From DATGFB01 sp032160545 (lineage in GTDB: Bacteria; Actinomycetota; Actinomycetes; Mycobacteriales; Jatrophihabitantaceae): a stretch of DNA of 64,000 bases. Positions within the stretch are counted from its first letter, which is position 1, and every line of letters starts with the position of its first letter. The position numbers and the translations under genes are program-made. Shown piece after piece: positions 23,746-32,751 of this stretch. Where the stretch lies: contig JAVHVN010000072.1 in NCBI GenBank assembly GCA_032160545.1, positions 1 through 64,000 of the forward strand, in the 5' to 3' direction. The notes beneath the pieces are model-generated. The model was not told the origin of the DNA. It did not search any database and was given only the letters and a program-made list of their open reading frames with translations.

Positions 23746-25112
23746 CGGCCCATCATCGCGTTGACCAGCCCGGCGAGCCGTGATGCTCTGCCACTGCGCG
23801 CCTCGGCGGCGTCGGCCCACGCCATGGCCCGCAGCCCGGCGTTCGCCCCGAGCCATCGCAGCGGCTCGGGTTCCCAGTCGCGCGAGCGGTGGCCTACCCA
23901 GGGCAGCCCGGTGAGGGGCGATGCGGTCCCGGTGATCAGATCGGCCAGTGTGCGTCCGGCGAGGTTGGCCGTCGACACGCCGTCGCCCACGTAGCCGCCG
24001 GCCCACGCCAGCCCGGTCGAGCGGTCCAGCCCCACCGACGCGTGCCAGTCGCGCGCGATGCCGAGCGGGCCGCCCCAGCGGTGCGAGATGCGGCGGCCGG
24101 CAAGCGGCGGAAAGAGCTCGGCGAGGGTGCTCTCGAGTTGGCTGAACACGGCCGGCACCCGGTCGTACTCGGGCCGGATGCGCGAACCGAGGTGGTACGG
24201 CGCGCCGCGACCGCCGAACACCATGCGCCCGTCGGCGGTGCGCTGGCCGTAGACGATCAGGTGCCTGTGGTCGCTGAACGTCTCGCGCTCCCTCAGCCCG
24301 ATCTCGTCCCACAGCGCGTCGGGCAGCGGCTCGGTGGCAACGATCAGCGAGTACACCGGCGCGACCGCACGCCGCTGCCCGGCGAGCTGCGCGGTGTATC
24401 CCTCGGTCGCCCGCACGATCACGCCGGCGGTGACGGCTCCGGACGCCGTCTCGACGCGGTTCGGCGCGATGGTCGACACCCGCGTGCGCTCGTACAGCCG
24501 TGCTCCGCGTGACTCGACCACCCGCGCGAGGCCGCGGACGAGCTTCGCCGGGTGCAGCGCTGCGCACGCCGGGGTGTACGTCGCACCGAGGACTTCGGTC
24601 GCGGCCAGCCGTGCACGGGCGGCCGACGCGTCGAGGAGCTCGAGCGGCTGCCCGAATGCGGCGTAATCGTGCGCCTCGGCCCGGGCACGTTCCAGCTGTG
24701 CCGGGCTGCGGGCGAGGACGATCGTCCCGCCCCGGGCGACATCGGCGTCGATGCCCTCGGCGGTACAGACCCGGGCCACCTCGTCGAGCGAGTCGTGCAT
24801 CGCTCGGTACTGGGCGACCGCGGCGTCGCGGCCCACTTCGCCGGCGAGCGTCCCGATGCCGACCGGGTAGAGCGCCGAGCACCAGCCGCCGTTGCGCCCG
24901 GATGCGCCGAAGCCGGCTATCTCGGCCTCCACCACGGCGACCCGCAACGCCGGGTCGGCGCAGAGCAGGTAGTACGCCGTCCAGAGCCCGGTGTATCCCG
25001 CTCCGACGATCGCGACGTCGACCTCGAGATCGCCGGTCAGGGACGGGCGCGGGGTCAGGTCGTCGCCGACCGTGTCGAGCCAGAGCGACAACCCGCGGTA
25101 GTCGGTGTTCAC
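23742..25112 (-). CDS. FAD-dependent amine/amino-acid oxidoreductase (DAO family, PuuB-like)
   Basis: 456 residues. The Rossmann FAD motif is IVGAGYTGLWTAYY (GxGxxG 37-42), followed by GFGASGRNGGWCSALYP, typical of the glycine-oxidase / gamma-glutamylputrescine-oxidase branch of DAO. C-terminal GLAWAGGYVGDGVSTANLAG contacts FAD. It oxidises a primary or secondary amine using O2 or another acceptor. Neighbours (ald, aminotransferase, permease, agmatinase) suggest polyamine or amino-acid catabolism. It is 2 bases downstream of ald and coupled to the PNPOx gene. Confidence 0.9.
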   Translation of the reverse strand: MNTDYRGLSLWLDTVGDDLTPRPSLTGDLEVDVAIVGAGYTGLWTAYYLLCADPALRVAVVEAEIAGFGASGRNGGWCSALYPVGIGTLAGEVGRDAAVAQYRAMHDSLDEVARVCTAEGIDADVARGGTIVLARSPAQLERARAEAHDYAAFGQPLELLDASAARARLAATEVLGATYTPACAALHPAKLVRGLARVVESRGARLYERTRVSTIAPNRVETASGAVTAGVIVRATEGYTAQLAGQRRAVAPVYSLIVATEPLPDALWDEIGLRERETFSDHRHLIVYGQRTADGRMVFGGRGAPYHLGSRIRPEYDRVPAVFSQLESTLAELFPPLAGRRISHRWGGPLGIARDWHASVGLDRSTGLAWAGGYVGDGVSTANLAGRTLADLITGTASPLTGLPWVGHRSRDWEPEPLRWLGANAGLRAMAWADAAEARSGRASRLAGLVNAMMGR

Positions 25113-25114
25113 GA

Positions 25115-26230
25115 TCAGGCGAGGACGTCCTCGAGCGCGACGGCCCGGTACCCGTGGGCCTCCGCGACCGGTGCGTTCGTCAGCGCGCCGTCGTGCGTGT
25201 TGAGGCCGAGCGCCAGCGCGGGGTCTGCCCGCAGTGCCTCACGCCAGCCGCGGTTGGCGAGCTCGAGGGCGTACGGCAAGGTGACGTTGGTCAGTGCGTA
25301 CGTCGACGTGTGTGGCACCGCGCCGGGCATGTTCGCCACGCAATAGAACACCGAGTCGTGCACCATGTAGGTCGGCTCGGCGTGCGTCGTAGGGCGGGAG
25401 TCCTCGAAGCAACCGCCCTGGTCGATCGAGATGTCCACGAGCACCGAGCCCGGCTTCATCCGCGACACCAGCTCGTTGCTGATGAGCTTCGGTGCCCGGG
25501 CGCCCGGGATGAGCACCGCGCCGATCACCAGGTCGGCATCGAGCACGGCGCGCTCGATCTCGTAGGCGTTCGACGCGACCGTCTGGCAATGCCCCTGGTA
25601 GATGGCGTCCATCTGGCGCAGCCGGGCGACGTTGCGGTCGAGCAACAGGACCTCGGCCTGCATGCCGAGAGCGATCGCCGCGGCGTTCTGGCCCGATACA
25701 CCCGCGCCGATGACCACGACCTTCGCGGCGTACACACCGGGCACCCCGCCCATCAACGTGCCGCGGCCACCGCCCTGGCGCATCAGGTGGTACGAGCCGA
25801 CCTGCGGAGCGAGCCGGCCGGCGACCTCGGACATCGGGGCCAGCAACGGCAGCGAGTTGTCGGGCAGCTGCACCGTCTCGTACGCGATCGCGGTCGTGCC
25901 GGCGGCGATCAGCGCGTCCGTACAGGCCCGGTCGGCGGCGAGGTGCAGGTACGTGAAGAGCACCTGGTCCTTGCGCATGCGGTGGTACTCCTCGGCAACC
26001 GGCTCCTTCACCTTGAGCACCAGGTCGGCGACGCCCCACACCTCGTCGGCCGTGTCGAGGATGCGCGCCCCAGCGGCGACGTAGTCCTCGTTCGGCAGCG
26101 CCGAGCCGAGGCCCGCGTCGCGCTCGAGGAACACCTGGTGCCCCTGGCGCACCAGCTCGTGCACGCCGGACGGCGTGATGGCCACGCGGTACTCGTGGTT
26201 CTTGACCTCGCGGGGGATCCCGACCTTCAT
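25115..26230 (-). CDS. ald: Alanine dehydrogenase
   Basis: 371 residues, full length. It interconverts L-alanine with pyruvate and ammonia using NAD. Residues matching the characterised enzyme are visible: R15 (EYRVAI), K75 (LKVKEP), H96 (TYLHLAAD), the NAD motif VIGAGVSGQNAA, and DISIDQGGCFEDSRPTTH. Divergent from an Lrp/AsnC regulator, as in mycobacteria where AldR controls ald. In this locus it could regenerate pyruvate for the transaminase. Confidence 0.97.
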   Translation of the reverse strand: MKVGIPREVKNHEYRVAITPSGVHELVRQGHQVFLERDAGLGSALPNEDYVAAGARILDTADEVWGVADLVLKVKEPVAEEYHRMRKDQVLFTYLHLAADRACTDALIAAGTTAIAYETVQLPDNSLPLLAPMSEVAGRLAPQVGSYHLMRQGGGRGTLMGGVPGVYAAKVVVIGAGVSGQNAAAIALGMQAEVLLLDRNVARLRQMDAIYQGHCQTVASNAYEIERAVLDADLVIGAVLIPGARAPKLISNELVSRMKPGSVLVDISIDQGGCFEDSRPTTHAEPTYMVHDSVFYCVANMPGAVPHTSTYALTNVTLPYALELANRGWREALRADPALALGLNTHDGALTNAPVAEAHGYRAVALEDVLA

Positions 26231-26270
26231 GACCTGCCTCCACCGGCATGGATGTGGTTGCGCCGATAAT

Positions 26271-26299
26271 GAACTATCCGCTTAGAGGGCGCCAGACAA
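26271..26299 (-). promoter_or_regulatory. Candidate ald promoter
   Basis: On the minus strand TTGTCT (26294-26299) and TAGTTC (26271-26276) are separated by 17 bases, a reasonable sigma-70-type match upstream of ald and inside the intergenic region shared with the Lrp gene. No further experimental support. Confidence 0.3.
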
Positions 26300-26326
26300 C
26301 TGACTAAGATTCTGTACTGTGGGCCC

Positions 26327-26845
26327 ATGGCCGCACGAAATTCGGTGCCGCACGGGGCCGCGCGCTCCGCTCCGAAGGATGTTCGCCCGGTCCCGGACGA
26401 TGTCGACCGGCGCATCCTGGCTGAGCTCGCCCGCGACGCGCGCACGCCCAACAACGCCCTGGCCGACGCCGCGGGCATCGCCGCGTCGACCTGCCTCGCG
26501 CGAGTGCGGGCCCTGCGCGAGAGCGGGGTGATTCGCGGCTACCACGCCGACATCGACCCTGCCGCGTTGGGCCGGCCGATCCAGGCCATGATCGCGGTCC
26601 GGCTGCAGGCGCACGCGCGGGGTCACATGCCCGAGTTCGTCGCCAAGGTGGCCGAACTGCCCGAGGTGCTCAACGTGTTCTTCCTCGGCGGTGCCGACGA
26701 CTTCCTGCTGCACATCGCCGCGACGGGCACCGAGAACCTGCGCGACTTCGTCGTGCTCAACCTCAGCAGCGATCCGGACGTCGCCCTCACCGAGACGAAT
26801 CTGATCTTCGAGCACGTCCGCGCCGACCACGTCGTCGTGCCCTGA
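26327..26845 (+). CDS. Lrp/AsnC-family regulator, probable AldR
   Basis: 172 residues. The N-terminal winged helix reads VDRRILAELARDARTPNNAL then ADAAGIAASTCLARVRALRE, with a C-terminal RAM ligand-binding domain (AMIAVRLQAHARGHMPEFV, FLGGADDFLLHI). It carries an extra ~25-residue N-terminal tail. Divergent transcription from ald, 96 bases apart, suggests alanine-responsive control of ald, as AldR does in mycobacteria. Confidence 0.93.
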   Translation: MAARNSVPHGAARSAPKDVRPVPDDVDRRILAELARDARTPNNALADAAGIAASTCLARVRALRESGVIRGYHADIDPAALGRPIQAMIAVRLQAHARGHMPEFVAKVAELPEVLNVFFLGGADDFLLHIAATGTENLRDFVVLNLSSDPDVALTETNLIFEHVRADHVVVP

Positions 26846-26849
26846 CCGG

Positions 26850-28250
26850 TCAGAGCCGCGTCCAGGCCTCCGTCAGCACCGAGCGCAGGATCTGCTCGAT
26901 CTCGTCGAACTCCGGCTGGCCGATGATCAGCGGCGGCGCGAGCTGCACGACCGGGTCGCCGCGGTCGTCGGCTCGGCAGTACAGGCCGTTCTCGAACAGC
27001 GCCCGCGACAGGAACCCGCGCAGCAGCCGTTCGGACTCGTCGTCGTCGAACGTCTCCTTGGTTGCCCTGTCCTTGACCAGCTCGATGCCGTAGAAGAAGC
27101 CGTCACCGCGGACGTCGCCGACGATCGGCAGGTCGTTCAGCTTCTCGAGCGTGGCGCGGAAGGCACCTTCGTTCTGCAGGACGTGCGCGTTGAGGCCCTC
27201 CCGCTCGAAGATGTCGAGGTTGGCCATCGCCACCGCCGCCGAGACCGGGTGGCCACCGAAGGTGTAGCCGTGCGGGAAGTAGTCCGTACCGCTCCAGAAC
27301 GGCTCGGCGATCCGGTCGCTGACGATGCAGGCACCGATGGGGGAGTAGCCGCTCGTCAGGCCCTTCGCGCAGGTGATGATGTCGGGCACGTACCCGAACT
27401 TGTCGCAGGCGAACATGGTGCCGAGCCGGCCGAAGGCGCAGATGACCTCGTCCGATACGAGCAGCACGTCGTGGCGGTCGCAGATCTCGCGGACGCGCTG
27501 GAAGTAGCCGGGCGGCGGCGGGAAGCAGCCACCGGAGTTCTGCACCGGCTCGAGGAACACGCACGCGACGGTGTCCGGCCCCTCCATCTCGATGGCGATC
27601 TCGATCTGGTCGGCGGCCCACCGGCCGAAGGCCTCGAGGTCGTCCCCGTGCTCGGGCGCGCGGTAGAAGTTCGTGTTCGGCGCCTTGTGCGCGCCCGGCA
27701 CAAGTGGCTCGAAGTACTTCTTCGCGTCGGGGATGCCGGTGATCGACAGCGCGCCCTGCGACGTGCCGTGGTAAGCGATCGCGCGGCTGATCACCTTGTG
27801 CTTGTACGGCTTGCCCACCAGCTTGAAGTACTGCTTGGCGAGCTTCCAGGCGGTCTCGACCGCCTCGCCGCCGCCGGTCGTGAAGAACACCTTGTTCAAG
27901 TCGCCGGGCGCGTAGTCGGCGAGCCGGTCCGCGAGCCGGATCGCGGGTGGGTGCGCGTACGACCAGAGGGGGAAGAACGCCAGCTCGGACGCCTGCTTGT
28001 ACGCGGCCTCGGCGAGCTCCTTGCGGCCGTGCCCGGCCTGCACGACGAACAGGCCGGCCAGCCCGTCCAGGTAGCTGCGTCCGTGCGAGTCGAAGATGCG
28101 CGCACCTTCGCCGCGGACGATCGTGGGCACCGGAGCGTCGGCGTAGGACGAGATGCGGGTGAAGTGCATCCACAGGTGCTCGTGGGCGGCGGCCGACAGC
28201 GAGTCGCCCAAGTCGCTCGCGGTACCGGGCTGCATCGGGGTGGTGGTCAT
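26850..28250 (-). CDS. Class III aminotransferase (putrescine/omega-amine:pyruvate type)
   Basis: 466 residues from ATG 28250, which overlaps the stop of the upstream Lrp gene (ATGA). This PLP enzyme has D267-E268 (VSDEVICAFGR), the Schiff-base lysine K296 (ITCAKGLTSGYSPIG), and TTGGGEAVETAWKLAKQY. Sequence style matches beta-alanine/putrescine:pyruvate transaminases (SpuC-like). Neighbouring agmatinase and permease favour putrescine as substrate; gamma-aminobutyraldehyde would be the product, but no aldehyde dehydrogenase is in the window. Confidence 0.92.
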   Translation of the reverse strand: MTTTPMQPGTASDLGDSLSAAAHEHLWMHFTRISSYADAPVPTIVRGEGARIFDSHGRSYLDGLAGLFVVQAGHGRKELAEAAYKQASELAFFPLWSYAHPPAIRLADRLADYAPGDLNKVFFTTGGGEAVETAWKLAKQYFKLVGKPYKHKVISRAIAYHGTSQGALSITGIPDAKKYFEPLVPGAHKAPNTNFYRAPEHGDDLEAFGRWAADQIEIAIEMEGPDTVACVFLEPVQNSGGCFPPPPGYFQRVREICDRHDVLLVSDEVICAFGRLGTMFACDKFGYVPDIITCAKGLTSGYSPIGACIVSDRIAEPFWSGTDYFPHGYTFGGHPVSAAVAMANLDIFEREGLNAHVLQNEGAFRATLEKLNDLPIVGDVRGDGFFYGIELVKDRATKETFDDDESERLLRGFLSRALFENGLYCRADDRGDPVVQLAPPLIIGQPEFDEIEQILRSVLTEAWTRL

Positions 28251-28714
28251 CTGGCTCCCCAGTTGTAGGTCTGCTTGACGAGCTTGAGGTAGAGGAAGGT
28301 CTCGGTGCGCTCGATCCCGGGGATACCCCGGATCCGGTCGTTGACGAGCCTGAGCAGATGCGCGTCGTCCTCGACGACGACCTCGACCAGCAGGTCGATC
28401 GAGCCGGCGGTGATGACGATGTAGTCCACCTCGTCGATCGCGGCGAGCTCTTCGGCGATCTTCTCGACGTCGCCATGGGTGGAGATGCCGATCATGGCCT
28501 GCCGGGCGAACCCGATCTGCATGGGATCGGTGACCGCCACGATCTGCATGACGCCGCTGTCCGTCAGCTTCTGCACCCGCTGGCGCACCGCCGCTTCCGA
28601 GAGCCGGACCGCCTTGCCGATGGTCGCGTAGGCCATCCGCCCGTCGCGCTGCAGCTGTTCGATGATCGCCTTGTTCACATCGTCCACCGAGGAAGACGAG
28701 TCGTTTCGAGGCAC
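28247..28714 (-). CDS. Lrp/AsnC-family regulator of the amine-catabolic locus
   Basis: 155 residues from GTG 28714. Winged helix: VNKAIIEQLQRDGRMAYATI, then GKAVRLSEAAVRQRVQKLTD; RAM domain MIGISTHGDVEKIAEELAAI and VITAGSIDLLVEVVVEDDAH. Coupled by a 4-base overlap to the aminotransferase gene and divergent from the APC permease, so it probably controls both. It is a different paralogue from the Lrp protein at 26327. Confidence 0.92.
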   Translation of the reverse strand: MPRNDSSSSVDDVNKAIIEQLQRDGRMAYATIGKAVRLSEAAVRQRVQKLTDSGVMQIVAVTDPMQIGFARQAMIGISTHGDVEKIAEELAAIDEVDYIVITAGSIDLLVEVVVEDDAHLLRLVNDRIRGIPGIERTETFLYLKLVKQTYNWGAR

Positions 28715-28852
28715 GGCGACGATTTTGCGCGGTAGAGACTAGCTTGGCAAGCGAATCCGTAGTAGACACGCTTTTCAGCGACGTAATCCGCTGGCAACAC
28801 TCGCCGGTGATGATGCCGGATACCTTGCTTCCCGTCAGTCGAAGGAGATCGC
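28715..28852. promoter_or_regulatory. Divergent regulatory region, Lrp-aminotransferase / APC permease
   Basis: 138 non-coding bases between divergent genes. An inverted repeat CAGCG-N8-CGCTG lies at about 28776-28793, a possible Lrp-type site, and AAGGAG precedes the permease ATG. The element is inferred from symmetry and position only. Confidence 0.4.
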
Positions 28853-30439
28853 ATGGCTGTCGACTCCGCACCCGCGCCCACGCCTACCTCCTACGACCCG
28901 GCCATCGCGGCCGACGTACGGGCCGAGAAGGCGAAGTTGCAGAAGCACTTCGGCCGGTCCGACATCTTCTTCTTCCTGGTCTGCACCCTCGTCGGAATCG
29001 ACGGCCTGGGCACGCTTGCGACCGTCGGTGGCGCCGGGTTCACCTGGCTGATCCTCAGCGTGCTGTTCTTCGCGGTGCCGTCGGCGCTGATCCTCGCCGA
29101 ACTCGGTGCGGCCTACACCGACGAGGGCGGCCCGTACGTCTGGGTGCGGATGGCGTTCGGGCACCTCGTCGGCGCGGTCAACAACTTCTTCTACTGGGTC
29201 ACCAACCCGGTCTGGATGGGCGGCACCCTGGTCGCGACCGGGCTCACCGGAATCACGGTCTTCTGGTACCGCGACGACCACACGTTCTCGAACGCGGCGA
29301 TGTACCTCTTCGGTATCCCGTTCATCTGGATCGGCGTGCTGTTCGCAATCCTGTCCTTCAAGGTCGGCAAGTGGATCGCCACCGTCGGCGCGATCGCGCG
29401 GTTCCTGCTACTGGGTTTCTTCACCCTCGTGGTCCTGGTCTACGGCGCGAAGCACGGCTTCCACGGCCCGAGCATCGGTGACTACAAGCCCACCTTCTCG
29501 AGCTTCGTGCTGCTGGTGCCGCTGATCCTCTTCAGCCTGGTCGGGTTCGAACTGCCGAGCGCCGCGGCAGAGGAGATGACCGACGCGGCCGACGACGTGC
29601 CCGCGGGCATCGCGAAGTCGGTCATCGCAACGACGCTGCTCTACGGCTTGCCGGTGCTCGGCATCCTCGTGGTGCTGCCCGCGAGCCAGGCGACCGGGCT
29701 GCTGGGTTTCCCGGACGCGCTCAAGCAGGCGATGAGCGTGTTCGGCGGAACGGTCTCGATCGCCGACAACGGCGATGGGACGTCCACCGCCACGACCCAT
29801 CTCGCCGGTGCGGGGCTGGCGATCGGTTGGATCATGGGCGCACTGATCGTGATCGTCGCGTTCACCTCCGGCCTCACCTGGATCATGGGATCCGACCGCA
29901 CGCTCGCGGTGTCGTCCTACGACGGCGCCGGCCCGAGGGCACTCGGCAAGTTCTCGGCCCGGTTCGGGACACCGGTACGGGTGAACATCCTGTCCGGCGT
30001 CGTCTCGACGGCCGTCTTCATCGCGGTCCTCGAGATCACCTCGGGCAGTGCCGCGAAGTTCTTCACCGTCGCGCTGAGTCTCGCCATCTCGACGACCCTC
30101 ATCTCCTACCTCGGCATCTTCCCAGCCGCCTGGGTGCTGCGACACCGACGGCCCGACGACGCGCGGCCGTACCGCAGCCCGTGGCTGCCACTGACGACGA
30201 TCCTGGCAACCGCATCCATCCTGTTCTGTACCGTCGAGCTGCTCTTCCCGGGGCTCGGCGACGCGTGGTTCTCGGGCGACTACCTGGCCGCCGGCTGGGA
30301 CACCAGCGAGAAGTGGATCTACCTGCTCACCGAGGCCGTGCCCCTCGCAATCTTCACCGCTGTCGCGGTGGCCTTCTGGTGGTTCGGCAAGCGGCACCGC
30401 GAACGGTCCGCCGCCCGGATCGAAGCCCTGACCGGGTGA
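28853..30439 (+). CDS. APC-superfamily amino-acid/polyamine permease
   Basis: 528 residues with about 12 hydrophobic segments. The first helix pair (FFFLVCTLVGIDGLGTLATV) and GGPYVWVRMAFGHLVGAVNN are typical of APC transporters; FSLVGFELPSAAAEEMTDAA is the conserved loop. AAGGAG is well placed before ATG 28853. The substrate is probably an amine, agmatine/putrescine or an amino acid, given flanking aminotransferase and agmatinase genes. Its stop overlaps the GTG start of the decayed oxidase ORF. Confidence 0.9.
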   Translation: MAVDSAPAPTPTSYDPAIAADVRAEKAKLQKHFGRSDIFFFLVCTLVGIDGLGTLATVGGAGFTWLILSVLFFAVPSALILAELGAAYTDEGGPYVWVRMAFGHLVGAVNNFFYWVTNPVWMGGTLVATGLTGITVFWYRDDHTFSNAAMYLFGIPFIWIGVLFAILSFKVGKWIATVGAIARFLLLGFFTLVVLVYGAKHGFHGPSIGDYKPTFSSFVLLVPLILFSLVGFELPSAAAEEMTDAADDVPAGIAKSVIATTLLYGLPVLGILVVLPASQATGLLGFPDALKQAMSVFGGTVSIADNGDGTSTATTHLAGAGLAIGWIMGALIVIVAFTSGLTWIMGSDRTLAVSSYDGAGPRALGKFSARFGTPVRVNILSGVVSTAVFIAVLEITSGSAAKFFTVALSLAISTTLISYLGIFPAAWVLRHRRPDDARPYRSPWLPLTTILATASILFCTVELLFPGLGDAWFSGDYLAAGWDTSEKWIYLLTEAVPLAIFTAVAVAFWWFGKRHRERSAARIEALTG

Positions 30440-30627
30440 CAGGCGGCGTCCATCGGGCCCTGGCGGACGCGCGGGCCACCCCTTTCCGGCTCGACGGTCC
30501 CGACGCGCCGCAGCCGACGCCACCACTCGACGGCGACCTGCCCTCGGCCCCGCGGACGTGCGCCAGGGCCGCCGCCGGCCATGGCTGCCCGTGCTCGACC
30601 GGATCGGGGTCCGGTTTCGACGCGTAG
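30436..30627 (+). pseudogene. Internally deleted remnant of a second DAO-type FAD oxidase
   Basis: A GTG at 30436 overlaps the permease stop (GTGA) and opens a 63-codon frame. Its N-terminus ALADARATPFRLDGPDAPQP resembles the leader that precedes the FAD motif in DAO oxidases, but the FAD-binding motif never follows. From 30573 a different frame reads RRPWLPVLDRIGV, and removing one C near 30611 would continue it as GFDA-stop, a typical DAO C-terminus. I infer a native oxidase gene coupled to the permease that lost ~1.1 kb and gained a frameshift. Homology is by eye. Confidence 0.55.
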
Positions 30628-30645
30628 CGGGGGAGGATGCACCGC

Positions 30646-31659
30646 ATGGTGCGCTACGGACCGCAGTACGGACCCGACATCACGTTCCTCGGCATAGACC
30701 GCTGTGACTGGCGCGAGCCCGCGACGTACGCGGGCGCCGACGTCGTCATCCTCGGCGCGCCGTTCGACGGCGGCACGTCGCACCGCTCCGGCACGAGGTT
30801 CGGTCCGCAGTACATCCGTCAGACCTGCTACCTGCCGCACGACGGCTCGCGACCGTCCCTGGCCCTTCGGGTGGATGGGCTTCAGGACCTGCGCGTCCTC
30901 GACGCCGGCGACGTCGAGATGTTCTCCGGTGACGCTGCGCGTTCAGTGCGCGACCTGCAGGAGGCGGTGCACGCGGTGACGGCGACGGGTGCGGTGCCGC
31001 TCGTCCTCGGTGGCGACCACACCATCGCGTGGCCGGACGCGGCAGGCGTCGCACAGCACCTCGGCCAGGGCCGCATCTCGATGATCCACTTCGACGCTCA
31101 CGCCGACACGGGCAACATCGAGTTCGGCTCGCTGATCGGGCACGGCCAGCCGATGCGGCGGCTCATCGAGTCGGGCGCGCTGCGTGGTGACCGGTTCCTG
31201 CAGATCGGGCTGCGCGGCTACTGGCCGCCGCCGGAGACGCTCGACTGGATGGCCGGGCAGGGGATGCGCTCGTACGAGATGAGCGAGATCGGGTCGCGCG
31301 GCCTCGCCGAGTGCCTCACCGAGGCCTTCGCCATCGCCCTCGACGACTGCGACGGCGTCTTCCTCTCGGTCGACATCGACGTCTGCGACCCCGGACATGC
31401 GCCGGGAACCGGCACACCCGAACCCGGTGGCCTGACCGCGCGCGAGCTGCTCGACTCGGTGCGGCGGGTCGCGTACGAGTTGCCCGTGGTGGGTATGGAC
31501 GTCGTGGAGGTGTCGCCGCCGTACGACCACGCCGAGATCACGTCGTTCCTGGCCAACCGGGTGGTCCTCGAGGCGCTGTCCGGGGTGGCCCGACGACGCA
31601 GGGACGCCGCCGACGGCACGTCGTGGGACCCGCACCGGCCATTGCTCGAGGGTCGCTGA
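30646..31659 (+). CDS. speB: Agmatinase (agmatine ureohydrolase)
   Basis: 337 residues from ATG 30646, preferred because GGGGGAGG lies 9 bases before it; ATG 30637 directly abuts that site. It hydrolyses agmatine to putrescine and urea. Binuclear manganese ligands are all visible: GGDHT, DAHAD and SVDIDVCDPGHAPGTGTPEP. The active site GHGQPMRRL and the C-terminal MDVVEVSPPYDHAEIT match agmatinases and guanidinobutyrase relatives. It ends the amine locus and supplies putrescine to the transaminase. Confidence 0.92.
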   Translation: MVRYGPQYGPDITFLGIDRCDWREPATYAGADVVILGAPFDGGTSHRSGTRFGPQYIRQTCYLPHDGSRPSLALRVDGLQDLRVLDAGDVEMFSGDAARSVRDLQEAVHAVTATGAVPLVLGGDHTIAWPDAAGVAQHLGQGRISMIHFDAHADTGNIEFGSLIGHGQPMRRLIESGALRGDRFLQIGLRGYWPPPETLDWMAGQGMRSYEMSEIGSRGLAECLTEAFAIALDDCDGVFLSVDIDVCDPGHAPGTGTPEPGGLTARELLDSVRRVAYELPVVGMDVVEVSPPYDHAEITSFLANRVVLEALSGVARRRRDAADGTSWDPHRPLLEGR

Positions 31660-31705
31660 GATGTACCGGCAAGTAACAAAGAGCGGGACGGGAGCGGCCC
31701 TCTAC

Positions 31706-31719
31706 CTACGCTAACGTAG
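31706..31719. promoter_or_regulatory. Palindrome upstream of the acyl-ACP desaturase gene
   Basis: CTACG-CTAA-CGTAG, a perfect 5-bp inverted repeat 31 bases before the desaturase ATG, is placed where a fatty-acid-responsive repressor would act. The regulator is unknown. Confidence 0.4.
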
Positions 31720-31749
31720 CCGTAAGTTCGATTTCCGATCGGAGGTTCC

Positions 31750-32706
31750 ATGGCAACCGCACCACACTCGAACGACCTCGCACAGCGGCGCCAGGCGCGG
31801 CTGCTCGACGACCTCGAACCAGTGGTCGCCGAGAACCTCGAGCGACACCTCAGCTCCGCCAAGGAATGGCACCCGCACGACTACGTGCCGTGGAGCCGTG
31901 GCCGGGACTTCGCCTTTCTGGGCGGCACCGATTGGCGCCCCGAGGACTCGCCGCTCGACCCTGTGGCGCGCACGGCGATGATCGTCAACCTGCTCACCGA
32001 GGACAACCTGCCCTCGTACCACCGCGAGATCGCGACCCAGTTCGGCCGCGACGCCGCCTGGGGCGAGTGGGTCGGCCGCTGGACGGCTGAGGAGGGCCGG
32101 CACGCAATCGCGTTGCGCGACTACCTGGTCGTGACGCGAGGCGTCGATCCGGTGGCGCTGGAACGGCTGCGCATGCAGCACATGCAGGCCGGCTACGACT
32201 CCGGCAACAAGACAGCACTCGAGTCGCTGGCGTACGTGTCGTTCCAGGAGCTCGCCACTCGCGTCGCGCACCGCAACACCGGCGCGGCCACCGGCTGCCC
32301 GCTCGCCGAGCAACTGCTCACCCGCATCGCCACGGACGAGAACCTGCACATGGTGTTCTACCGCAACCTCGTCGCCGCCGCCTTCGAGCGCGAGCCCGAC
32401 GCGACGATGCGAGCTGTGCGCGACGAGGTCGTCAACTTCTCGATGCCAGGCGCGGGCATGCCCGACTTCACACGCAACTCCGTGACGATCGCCAAGGCCG
32501 GCATCTACGATCTGCGGCTGCACCACGACGAGGTCGTGCAGCCCGTGCTGCGGTTCTGGAAGATCTTCACCCGCACCGACCTCGGTGCCGACGGCGAGTT
32601 GGCCCGCGAGGAGCTCGCCGAGTTCCTCACCGGCCTGGACGCGGCGGCGAGCCGTTTCGTCGATCAGCGCGAGCGCCTTCGGGCGCGTCAGGCCGTCCGG
32701 GTCTGA
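31750..32706 (+). CDS. desA: Acyl-ACP desaturase (DesA type)
   Basis: 318 residues; ATG 31750 follows CGGAGG. Soluble di-iron desaturase that introduces a double bond into acyl-ACP. Iron ligands: TEDNLPSYHREIAT (E then ExxH-like), WTAEEGRHAIAL (EExxH) and ATDENLHMVFYR (DExxH). Mycobacterial DesA1/DesA2 proteins have the same length and motifs. It stands alone after agmatinase and converges on the DUF2631 gene. Confidence 0.92.
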   Translation: MATAPHSNDLAQRRQARLLDDLEPVVAENLERHLSSAKEWHPHDYVPWSRGRDFAFLGGTDWRPEDSPLDPVARTAMIVNLLTEDNLPSYHREIATQFGRDAAWGEWVGRWTAEEGRHAIALRDYLVVTRGVDPVALERLRMQHMQAGYDSGNKTALESLAYVSFQELATRVAHRNTGAATGCPLAEQLLTRIATDENLHMVFYRNLVAAAFEREPDATMRAVRDEVVNFSMPGAGMPDFTRNSVTIAKAGIYDLRLHHDEVVQPVLRFWKIFTRTDLGADGELAREELAEFLTGLDAAASRFVDQRERLRARQAVRV

Positions 32707-32751
32707 GCCCGACGGCGCGAGCGTCTCGGCGCGGGTGTCGCCGCGAACGGG

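Noticed and set aside
31662..31705. Possible terminator after agmatinase
   Set aside because: No stable hairpin found, only GC-rich sequence.
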